This document shows, in pieces, positions 1-6,500 of a stretch of DNA of 12,996 nt (within the stretch, counting starts at the first letter, position 1; every line of letters begins with the position of its first letter). The notes under the pieces are model-generated. The model was given only the letters and a program-made list of their open reading frames with translations, was not told the DNA's origin and did not search any database. The translations under genes and the position numbers were made by a program. Source of the stretch: an uncultured Prevotella sp. (GTDB taxonomy: Bacteria; Bacteroidota; Bacteroidia; Bacteroidales; Bacteroidaceae); assembly GCA_900762125.1 (NCBI GenBank), contig CAAFFL010000226.1, positions 1-12,996 on the forward strand, in the 5' to 3' direction.

Positions 1-933
1 GTAAGCTTTCTCGTACTGGTCGCTGCCCGCATAAAAATCAGATAATTCAGTGAGGACATACTCCTTGTCATAGTAATCCTTGGTTAGGGAGAGCGCTTTT
101 CTCAAGGCATCCTCAGCTTCCTTGAAGCTGCCTTCATGTGCATAGATCTGACCGGCAATAGCATAAGTGGAATAGTCTTTACCCAGGACTATGGACTGTT
201 GTAGATACTTCTTTGCTTTTGCTATGTCACTTGTCATATACCGGTAAGCGAGGTAATTTAAAAAGGCAATCTTCTCTTTCTTGGTGATATGCTGAATAAA
301 ATAGGTGGATTTCCCGAGGTAATAATCAGAACTGTCTCTCTTACCGAGGTTATCGTAGATTTGCGCGAGGAAGACACAGGAGTAAGCCATCCAGTTGGCA
401 TTGTTCACCATGCTGGAATATTTCAGGTTTACCTTTGCGTATTTCAGAGCTATCTCATATTCTCCGCTGGACATGTTCCAGTCAGTCAGCTTCTCATAAA
501 TTTTGTGCTTAATGTCAATACTGGTCACCTTCTTCAGGTTGTATTCTGCTTTCTTGATGTTGGTAAATGCCTCTTGTATGTTGCCTTCATCGTATTTGAT
601 GGCAGCTTTGTAATATAACGCCTCTGTCAACTTTTCTGCGGGGCCATTCTTTGAATAATATTTGAGGCTGTAATTAATGAGGGTATCCGATACAATAGGC
701 TCATAACTGATATAATCAAGCTTTACCTTGAGTAAACTATAGAAAGCTCTGTCCTTTTCGGATAAATTAGACACATTGACCTTGCTCATCTCCTGCCGGG
801 CAGGGACGAGTTGCTGAGCGTTTAATAAAATTTCAATATTCTCCAGCTCCTTATTTTGCTGATTGCAGCTGCACAGTGTTGTGCTGGCAACCAAACATAA
901 TAGAATAATAGATACTACTTCTCGCATACTCAT
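1..933 (-). CDS. TPR-repeat lipoprotein, 5' part (runs off left edge)
   Basis: 311 codons stay open from ATG at 933 to the window edge, so the C-terminus is missing. The N-terminus is a lipoprotein signal: a hydrophobic stretch at residues 6-20 followed by lipobox L-C-S-C, with the lipidated Cys at residue 23. A second ATG (residue 3, position 927) is an equally possible start. From about residue 85 the protein is a series of amphipathic helix pairs with TPR-type spacing, for example segments reading AIKYDEGNIQEAF, SGEYEIALKYAK, IYAHEGSFKEAEDALRKAL and SDFYAGSDQYEKAY. In Bacteroidetes, proteins with this start often continue into a transmembrane helix and a cytoplasmic signalling or DNA-binding domain, but that part is outside the window, so a regulatory role is only inferred. 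The coding sequence is clearly more AT-rich than the carbohydrate genes further right. Confidence 0.85.
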   Translation of the reverse strand, partial: MSMREVVSIILLCLVASTTLCSCNQQNKELENIEILLNAQQLVPARQEMSKVNVSNLSEKDRAFYSLLKVKLDYISYEPIVSDTLINYSLKYYSKNGPAEKLTEALYYKAAIKYDEGNIQEAFTNIKKAEYNLKKVTSIDIKHKIYEKLTDWNMSSGEYEIALKYAKVNLKYSSMVNNANWMAYSCVFLAQIYDNLGKRDSSDYYLGKSTYFIQHITKKEKIAFLNYLAYRYMTSDIAKAKKYLQQSIVLGKDYSTYAIAGQIYAHEGSFKEAEDALRKALSLTKDYYDKEYVLTELSDFYAGSDQYEKAY

Positions 934-1065
934 ATTGAATTCGTTTATCCGAAAACAATTCGATTGTATATATATATAGATTGACAGCAAATAGTTTGCT
1001 CTTTGACGGGAAGAGATTGTCATGACCATGTCATTTCATAGCTATCTCATCCGCACCTGATATTG

Positions 1066-1073
1066 CAAAGTTA
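1066..1073 (-). promoter_or_regulatory. Bacteroidetes -7 element for the TPR lipoprotein gene
   Basis: The minus strand reads TAACTTTG, a full match to TAnnTTTG. The only nearby upstream TTG (1090-1092) is 16 bp away, closer than the usual ~19-20. If used, the leader before the ATG at 933 would be roughly 125 nt, long for this group. The leader region contains a (TA)6 run at 967-978. Confidence 0.45.
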
Positions 1074-1124
1074 AACATAATACTTGAAACAATTGTTGTT
1101 TTTAATAAATTTTATCTTAATACT

Positions 1125-1132
1125 TACATTTG
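1125..1132 (+). promoter_or_regulatory. Possible plus-strand -7 element, divergent from the TPR gene
   Basis: TACATTTG matches TAnnTTTG, but the nearest upstream TTG (1096-1098) is 26 bp away, so the promoter would be weak. It points into the fragment region and may be a relic of a lost gene's promoter. Confidence 0.25.
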
Positions 1133-1157
1133 ATAAATTTTGGGGGCTGCTTTTCTT

Positions 1158-1352
1158 TCATTCAACCCAAAGTACACCCGACGGGTGAACGATCAACAGC
1201 TGGTCATCAGTATTCGTGATGAGCCATTTTGGAGTGGTGGCCAGAATGTTGATGTACATGAACATCATGGCACCAGCGATACCAGCGGCAACGTTCGAAG
1301 TAAAATAGTATTCTGGTCTGATGGCGTGCCAGTGTGTGGCATCAGAGCAATA
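1158..1352 (-). pseudogene. Remnant of an unrecognised membrane protein (C-terminal piece)
   Basis: A minus-strand frame is open from just after a stop at 1353-1355 to TGA at 1158-1160 (64 codons). It has no convincing start codon at its 5' end. It contains a plausible membrane helix (AAGIAGAMMFMYINILA, about residues 22-38 of the open frame) followed by a hydrophilic tail ending VLWVE. Codon choice (GCC, ATC, CTG, ACC, CAG) looks coding, and the overlapping plus-strand ORF has the Asp/His/Ser-rich look of an antisense shadow. The family was not recognised. The reading as a C-terminal gene fragment rests on composition and on the other gene fragments beside it. Confidence 0.35.
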
Positions 1353-1389
1353 CTAACGACGATCTTTCGTTAAATAAAAAAAGAAGCTT

Positions 1390-1467
1390 ATGACACAAGG
1401 ATTATTGACCGGATATTACGAAGAGTCGGAACTTTGGGAGAAAACATTGAAGAAAATACTGGGATAG
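1390..1467 (+). CDS. 25-residue ORF of unknown nature, probably a fragment
   Basis: ATG at 1390 begins a short frame (MTQGLLTGYYEESELWEKTL..., 25 residues) ending in TAG at 1465-1467, only 3 nt before the ATG of the next plus-strand ORF. The tight spacing and plausible codon use suggest it was the gene upstream of the Y-family polymerase gene in an operon, or what is left of it. An in-frame TAA lies 12 nt before the ATG. No family was recognised. It could also be chance. Confidence 0.3.
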   Translation: MTQGLLTGYYEESELWEKTLKKILG

Positions 1468-1470
1468 AAT

Positions 1471-1566
1471 ATGCCCCAAACGACGACGCCCGAATACATC
1501 GCCATCGACCTGAAGAGCTTCTATGCCTCGGACCACTGTCCCATAACTCTGGAGATTGATAGTTGA
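1471..1566 (+). pseudogene. Chimeric remnant: UmuC-like Y-family polymerase N-terminus joined to an exonuclease III-like C-terminus
   Basis: The 31-codon ORF starts with EYIAIDLKSFYAS (residues 8-20), the first beta-strand and metal-binding Asp of UmuC-type Y-family DNA polymerases, which normally continue SVEC and then ~400 residues of palm, fingers and thumb. Here, after the Ser of FYAS, the frame runs straight into DHCPITLEIDS and a TGA. S-D-H-C-P followed by a short beta-strand and stop is the typical end of Bacteroidetes exonuclease III (xth/EEP family), where Asp-His are catalytic. The two halves are joined in frame inside a TCGG, which both parent genes would plausibly share (Ala-Ser-Val in one, Gly-Ser-Asp in the other), so a deletion through microhomology is a likely origin. 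No catalytic activity is possible from so short a product. The polymerase assignment is firmer than the exonuclease one. Confidence 0.6.
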
Positions 1567-1571
1567 GATTT

Positions 1572-1600
1572 CTGAGGCAATTGCCTTTATATAACCTCAG
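1572..1600. repeat. Inverted repeat between two convergent gene fragments
   Basis: CTGAGG (1572-1577) and CCTCAG (1595-1600) are perfect inverted arms. Inside lies a 12-bp palindrome, AGGCAATTGCCT (1575-1586). The element spans the junction where the plus-strand chimera and the minus-strand acetyltransferase fragment meet tail to tail. It could be an old terminator or a scar at the rearrangement point. Confidence 0.4.
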
Positions 1601-1751
1601 CGTCGGCAATGGCAGCCCTTACCGCTGGCATATTCCGTTGCCAGTAGTCAGTGGGTATAAAGCTGTGGGCATCGAGATTACCCTCCAGCCATTTTGCTGT
1701 GACGGCATCGAGGTCTTCTTGCCTCAGCTTTCTCAGTATTACAGTAGCCAT
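1587..1751 (-). pseudogene. Truncated GNAT-family N-acetyltransferase (N-terminal ~52 residues)
   Basis: ATG at 1751 opens a 54-residue frame whose start is typical of small GNAT acetyltransferases: a first beta-strand (VILRKLRQEDLDAV), then helix 1-2 segments WLEGNLDAHSFIPTDYW and an Arg/Ala-rich helix ending IADAEV. In family members this is followed by the next strand (commonly V-Y-V), the acetyl-CoA loop (Q/R-x-x-G-x-G/A) and about 90 more residues. Here it stops after AEVI with TAA. The acetyl-CoA-binding part is therefore absent and the product cannot be an active enzyme. The start lies 7 nt after the stop of the next minus-strand fragment, so the two were probably one transcription unit before decay. 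Confidence 0.65.
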
Positions 1752-1758
1752 TTACTTT

Positions 1759-2025
1759 CTATTGATCATAGACAATCTTCATGTCAGCACTGATGTCTAC
1801 ATCATCCTCCCAACTGCGGGTTGTGGGGACATAGACAATGCGCAACCCACGATATACCTCCGGGACATGGAGCTCGTCGAGCTAGTCCCAGCGCGGAACA
1901 CCGAAATCTGTGGACTCGCCTGTGAGGAGGAGACGGTTGCTGACATAGTCGAACTGGTAATAGCCGCCACCATAGCACATCTCGCCGGGCTGCAACAGGT
2001 CTCTGTGCAGCACGGCGATGCCCAT
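1759..2025 (-). pseudogene. Unrecognised conserved-looking gene, interrupted by an amber stop
   Basis: A minus-strand frame reads from about 2025 (ATG; the frame is open a little further upstream) to TAG at 1759-1761 with one internal TAG at 1882-1884 (codon 48). Both sides of the stop look like one continuous protein: HRDLLQPGEMCYGGGYYQFD and SNRLLLTGESTDFG before it, LDELHVPEVYRGLRIVYVP and SWEDDVDISADMKIVYD after it. The original residue at the stop was probably Trp or Gln (one base change from TGG or CAG). I do not recognise the family; it resembles a small soluble beta-rich protein. The alternative, two separate short ORFs, is less likely because the second half has no start codon near the stop. 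Confidence 0.55.
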
Positions 2026-2050
2026 GCGGAGATCAATAACAAGTAGACAG

Positions 2051-2087
2051 CCTCTCCCCGCCCAAAGGGCGGGGGTGAGGTTTTTTT
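2051..2087 (+). terminator. GC-rich hairpin with T-tract at the esterase 3' end
   Basis: An 8-bp stem CCCCGCCC/GGGCGGGG with an AAA loop is extended by CCTC/GAGG outside a small internal loop, and is followed on the plus strand by seven Ts (2081-2087). It would terminate plus-strand transcription from the fragment region. It also sits 5 nt beyond the stop of the minus-strand esterase gene, whose TAA overlaps the T-run. For that gene it acts at most as a stem without a U-tract, perhaps as a 3'-end stabiliser. Confidence 0.65.
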
Positions 2088-3312
2088 ATTTAAAGAGTTT
2101 CTGTGCGAAGGCGGTGAGGTAGATGCGCCAGTTGCGCCAGATGTGTCCGCCGTCGGTCTCCATATATTCGTATTTGTAGCCCTTGTCGTCGAGGAAACGG
2201 CGCAGGTCAGCGTTCTGCTGATAGAGGAAGTCGGTCTTGCCGATGCCAATCCAGTAGAGCGTCGGCTTGGCAGTAAAGAGTGCGGCGAGCTGCTGCTGCA
2301 CCGTCTTGCTGTCGTTGAGCTGCTTGTAGAACGGATCCTTGTTGTCCGAGATGCTCAGTCCCGCAGAGAACAAGCCGATATAGTCGAACTTGTTGGGGTA
2401 GAGCTTCGAGGTGAGGAACGTGTGTCCGCCACCCATCGACAGTCCGCAGATGGCACGGTGGGCCTTGTCCGCCTTCACCTTGTAGTGGCTCTCCACATAT
2501 TTAATAATGTCGGGGAAACTCTCCTGCATCGTGGAGGCGTGTGCACCGGGGTTCATGCTGGCCATGAACGACGGCTGGTACATACCCTTCGACCACTCAC
2601 CAGGCGCAGCCTCTGAGTCGACATTGCCGTTGGGCATGACGACGATCATTGGCTTGCACTTGCCTGCCGCGATGAGGTTGTCCATGATATGCTGGGCGCG
2701 GCCCTGTGTCGACCATGCATCCTCGTCGCCGCCCGCGCCGTGGAGCAGGTAGAGCACGGGATAGTCCTTGCCCCGGTCATAGCCCGCGGGGGTATAGATC
2801 GTCATGCGGCGGTGCATCTTCAGCGTGGGACTGTCGTACCACACCTTCTCCACGTTGCCATGGGGCACATCGCGCACGGCATAGATGTCGCCCTTGTCAC
2901 CCTTCTCCCGACTGACGATGAAGTAGCTCGTCAGCGCAGCGACGTCGCGGTTGACGTAGACGTTGGCCGGGTCGAGCATCGGCATGCCATCGACGTTGAA
3001 CGTATAGGTGTAGAGCTCTCCCTCCAGTGGCTGTGTGGTATAGGTCCAGACGCCCTTCTCGCCCTTGGTGAGTTCGGCTTTGCCGGACACCTCAAACTTG
3101 CCGTAGGGTGTGTCCTGCATCGTGGTGGGCAGCATCGTGCCAGTGACGAAGATCTTCTGTGCCGTGGGGGCAAGGATGCTGAAGGTGACGGTGCCGTCCT
3201 GGTTCACTACGGGCGACTGCACCTGCGTGCCGCTCCACAGTGCTTCCTGCGCCGAGGCCCCAACGGTGAGGGCTAATGCGGTTAAGACTGTGATAATTCT
3301 GTTTGCTTTCAT
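2086..3312 (-). CDS. Secreted CE1-type carbohydrate esterase (feruloyl/acetyl-xylan esterase-like)
   Basis: 408 residues. A signal peptide (residues 1-21, ending GASAQ) indicates export. Residues ~25-125 form an N-terminal Ig-like/CBM48-type domain (TVTFSILAPTAQKIFVTG and YTYTFNVDGMPMLDPAN) often found before Fae/CE1 esterases. Residues ~150-408 are an alpha/beta hydrolase of the esterase D/CE1 type: oxyanion region YLLHGAGGDED (188-198), nucleophile Ser292 in GLSMGGG, probable acid Asp361 in GIGKTDFLY, and catalytic His390 in GGHIWRNW. Known relatives release ferulic or acetyl groups from arabinoxylan side chains. Exact substrate cannot be told from sequence. The gene is divergent from the HTCS regulator and shares its promoter motif with the GH3 gene, so a role in the same polysaccharide pathway is inferred. 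The start is supported by the signal peptide and by a -7 element 32 nt upstream. Confidence 0.88.
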   Translation of the reverse strand: MKANRIITVLTALALTVGASAQEALWSGTQVQSPVVNQDGTVTFSILAPTAQKIFVTGTMLPTTMQDTPYGKFEVSGKAELTKGEKGVWTYTTQPLEGELYTYTFNVDGMPMLDPANVYVNRDVAALTSYFIVSREKGDKGDIYAVRDVPHGNVEKVWYDSPTLKMHRRMTIYTPAGYDRGKDYPVLYLLHGAGGDEDAWSTQGRAQHIMDNLIAAGKCKPMIVVMPNGNVDSEAAPGEWSKGMYQPSFMASMNPGAHASTMQESFPDIIKYVESHYKVKADKAHRAICGLSMGGGHTFLTSKLYPNKFDYIGLFSAGLSISDNKDPFYKQLNDSKTVQQQLAALFTAKPTLYWIGIGKTDFLYQQNADLRRFLDDKGYKYEYMETDGGHIWRNWRIYLTAFAQKLFK

Positions 3313-3344
3313 ATTCTTGATGGTTTATTGTTATTTTTCTGCTG

Positions 3345-3352
3345 CAAAGGTA
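3345..3352 (-). promoter_or_regulatory. -7 element of the esterase promoter
   Basis: The minus strand reads TACCTTTG (TAnnTTTG). No TTG is present about 20 bp upstream. That position is taken by the end of the 15-bp motif at 3373-3387, as expected for an activator-dependent promoter. Confidence 0.7.
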
Positions 3353-3372
3353 CGCCATCCGTCTCAGCATGG

Positions 3373-3387
3373 CTGTCTGATTCGTAT
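3373..3387 (-). promoter_or_regulatory. Putative HTCS operator upstream of the esterase gene
   Basis: The minus strand reads ATACGAATCAGACAG, identical over 15 bp to 7612-7626 in front of the GH3 gene. Exactly 20 bp separate it from the TACCTTTG -7 element, as at the GH3 promoter. A further partial repeat (ATCAGATA, 3388-3395 on the minus strand) lies 14 bp upstream of the ATCAGACA part. AraC-type HTCS output domains are known to bind repeat motifs near -33, and the locus encodes one such protein. Binding itself is inferred. Confidence 0.7.
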
Positions 3388-3463
3388 TATCTGATTTCCG
3401 GATTGTTCAATAACGCTGCCACCTCACCAAGAACCTCTCCGGTCAACTGTCCGGTTTGTATAA

Positions 3464-3480
3464 ATTCGTATCAGATTCGT
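3464..3480 (-). promoter_or_regulatory. Diverged copies of the operator core upstream of the HTCS gene
   Basis: The minus strand carries ATACGAAT (3464-3471), the exact 8-bp core of the shared operator, and a second ACGAAT (3475-3480) offset by 11 bp, about one helical turn. It lies 52 bp upstream of the HTCS gene's own -7 element and 76 bp from the -35-side end of the esterase operator. It may serve autoregulation or looping between the divergent promoters. The CAGACAG half is not conserved. Confidence 0.4.
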
Positions 3481-3501
3481 TCAAATTGTATCTATAAGGT
3501 G

Positions 3502-3531
3502 TTGGAGTATAGAAGATTCTTCGTACATTTG
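3502..3531 (+). promoter_or_regulatory. Promoter of the HTCS regulator gene
   Basis: TTG at 3502-3504, a 19-bp spacer and TACATTTG at 3524-3531 fit the Bacteroidetes -33/-7 consensus well. With a start site about 7 nt downstream, the leader before ATG 3549 would be only about 10 nt, or 16 nt to the ATG at 3555. The good -33 contrasts with the two enzyme promoters and suggests basal expression of the regulator. Confidence 0.65.
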
Positions 3532-3548
3532 CGGTTGGAAAACAATCT

Positions 3549-6500
3549 ATGACAATGAACAAACTTGCTTCTAGCATTCTGGCCTTGCTGGTGATAGCCC
3601 TGCTGACGGGTTGCCGCCAGACGCTGAAGGAGAGCCTCGCCGACAAAGACGAACAGCAGAGTCTGGTTGTCAGCGACGAGCTGTCGAACAATCAGGTGAA
3701 GTGTTTCGCCGAGGACTCCCTCGGCCAGATGTGGATAGGCACCTTCCGTGGCCTGAACCGTTACGACGGCAAGGAGTATCACCAGTATTTCTGTACGGGT
3801 GACAGCACGGCGCTGCCCGACAACAACATCGCCAGTCTGCTCACCGACCGCAAGGGGCGCCTCTGGGTGGGCACAGTCAATGGCCCCGCGCGCTACACCG
3901 ATCAAGACAACTTCATCCAAGTGCCGATGGATGCGAACAACCGCAACATCATCAAACTGTTCGATGATTCGCACGGCAACGTCTATCTCTTCAATGCCTC
4001 GGAGGTGCTCCGCTACGATGAGGCTTCGCAGCGCTTCCGCACCATCGCCCGCGGACTTTTTCCTCGGCATGCTTTCTATGTCGACTGTCATATCGACCGC
4101 CACGACCGTCTGTGGGTGGTGTCGTCGGCTTATATCAGATGCTTCAGTCTGCCCAAGGGACAGTTGACCTACAGCCTCGACCTGCAGCGGGCGGGTCTGC
4201 CGTCGGCACCGCTCTATTCCTATCTCTCGGCCGATGGCGGACTCTACCTCTCCTGTATTGGACTGATGAAGCGTTTCGACACCAACAGCCGAAGGCTAGA
4301 AGCCGTGGATGGTGCGGCGTATCAGGGACAGACTGCGGCACAGAGTCACATCGAGGCACCCGACTATGTCTCGCAGATGGTCGGCTGTGGCGCGCAGGGA
4401 CTGCTGATGAACACCTCGCGCAGCGGACTCTATTTCTTCGACTATCACGACCGGAGCATCGTCGCGCAGGGGGATGACCGCTTCCCCTTCGCCTTGCCCG
4501 ACCTGCTGGTGACCACCATCTACCCGTCGCGCAACGGCAACCTCTGGATCGGCTCCTACGACCAAGGCTTCAAGGTGGTGAACATGGGCGGCAGCCGGCA
4601 TGATGTGGCCCGAGAGCTGCAGAAGGCCTTCGCGGGACAGTCGGTGATGGCGGTGGCCGCGCAGGGCCGCAACCTGTGGGTGTCCACCCTGATGAATGGC
4701 ATCTATCGCTACGACTGCAACAGTCGTTCGCTGGCACAGGTCGACATCCAGAACCTTGACATCAAGGGGAAGATGAACGCCATCCGGCATATCCTCATCG
4801 ACCGGCAGCACCACCTCTGGCTGTCGACGACGACCAGTGTCTACAAATGTCGCTACACCGGCGACCGTCTGGCCATGGAGGGCAAGGCGGATATGTTCGG
4901 CATCATGGACCTGGCGGAGGACCGGCAGGGTAACATCTGGGCCACGACCAGCACACCTTACTTGGTGGAGTTTGCGCAAGGAGCAATGCCGCCCGTCTAC
5001 AAACAGCTCTATACCGCCGACTTCGTCTTCACGCCCTCGCTGCTCCTCCAGCGCGATGGCACGTTGCTCGTGGCGGCCTTCAACCAAAAGCTCCTCACGC
5101 TGAACACCCTCACGGGGAAGGTCGGCGAGGCACGCGTCGACACCACTGACTATCGCCGCTGCATCCGTCGGTCGGTGTTCATACCCGTTGACATGCTGCA
5201 AGACAGCCGCGGCGACATCTGGATTGGCACGGTGACGAATGGCGTCATACGCTATCAGCCAGGGGCGGGGCACATGGAGCGCATCAGTGGCATCTCGTGC
5301 TCGGACATCGCCGCCTTCGAGGAGGATGCGCAGGGCAACATCTGGATCAGCACCATGAACGGTCTGAACCGTTGGGATCGCCGCACGGGCAGGGTGACCA
5401 CGTTCTATAAGGGCGATGGCATCGGGGGTAATCAGTTCTACGACCGAGCCTCGGCACGTCTCGCCGACGGCACGTTTGTCTTTGGCGGACCGCACGGCCT
5501 GACGGCCTTCAACCCCATCCGTCTGACCAATGCCCGGCCAGGACGACTTATCTTCCAGGATCTGCGCGTGCACAACGCCGTCGTCAGACCCTTTGAACAC
5601 GAGGGCATCAACACGCTGCTCTCGCAGAAACCGCGTGTGACGCTGCGCCACGACCAGAACAGCTTCAGCGTCTCGTTTGTCGCCATCAACTACCGGGAGA
5701 ACTATCACCCACATTATTATTATATGCTCGACGGCTACGACCGTGAGTGGACGGATGCCGCGGGCGACAACCGGGCGAGCTATGCCAACCTGCCGGCGGG
5801 CAGCTACACGCTCAAGGTGAAGGTGAGCATGGGCGACGAGAGACAGGCGTCGAACGTGGAAGAGTTGCACATCAGGGTGAAGGCGGCGCCCGCAAACTCG
5901 TGGTGGGCATGGACGCTCTACCTCCTGGCTGCCGCGGTGCTCATCCATTACATCCGGAAGATCCGCCACCGCGTGGGGCAGGAGAAGGAGGCCACACGGC
6001 GCGCCGAGCAGGAGAAGGAACAGGAGGCGCGGGTCAACAAGATGAACACCAGCTTCTTTGCCAACATCTCGCACGAGTTCCGTACGCCGCTGACAATGAT
6101 CTCCGGCCCCGTGGAACTGTTGGCGAAGGACAAGACGCTGGGTCACGACCAGCGCTACCTCGTCGCCGTGGCACAGCGCAGCGTGGGGCGGATGCTGCGG
6201 CTGGTGAACCAGATGCTCGACTTCAACAAACTGGAGAACGACGCGTTGCAGTTGCGGGTGCACTACGTTGACGTCATCCCCCTGATCCAGCAGATCTGCA
6301 TGCCGTTCGACTTCAGTATGCACGAGAAGGACATCACGCTGACGCTGCATGGCGTGGATGATGAGCTCGACGGATGGGTGGACGCCGACAAGATCGACAA
6401 GATCCTCTCCAATCTCCTCTCCAACGCCCTGAAGTTCACGCCGCGTGGCGGACATGTCGACGTGAGTCTCGACGTGGAGGACAACATCCTGCAGCTCACT

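Noticed and set aside
1140..1373. 77-codon plus-strand ORF as a real gene
   Set aside because: Its Asp/His/Ser-rich sequence looks like the complement of the minus-strand membrane fragment at 1158-1352. No ribosome-binding or family signal is seen.
3438..3455. Direct repeat TCCGGT (3438-3443 and 3450-3455) as an HTCS site
   Set aside because: It is absent from the GH3 promoter region, so it does not fit a shared operator. Six bases repeated once is weak evidence.
4296..6455. 719-codon open frame on the minus strand
   Set aside because: It is wholly antisense to the HTCS gene, whose every domain is recognisable. High G+C and biased codon use create long antisense frames. Its His/Val/Leu/Arg-rich product matches no family.
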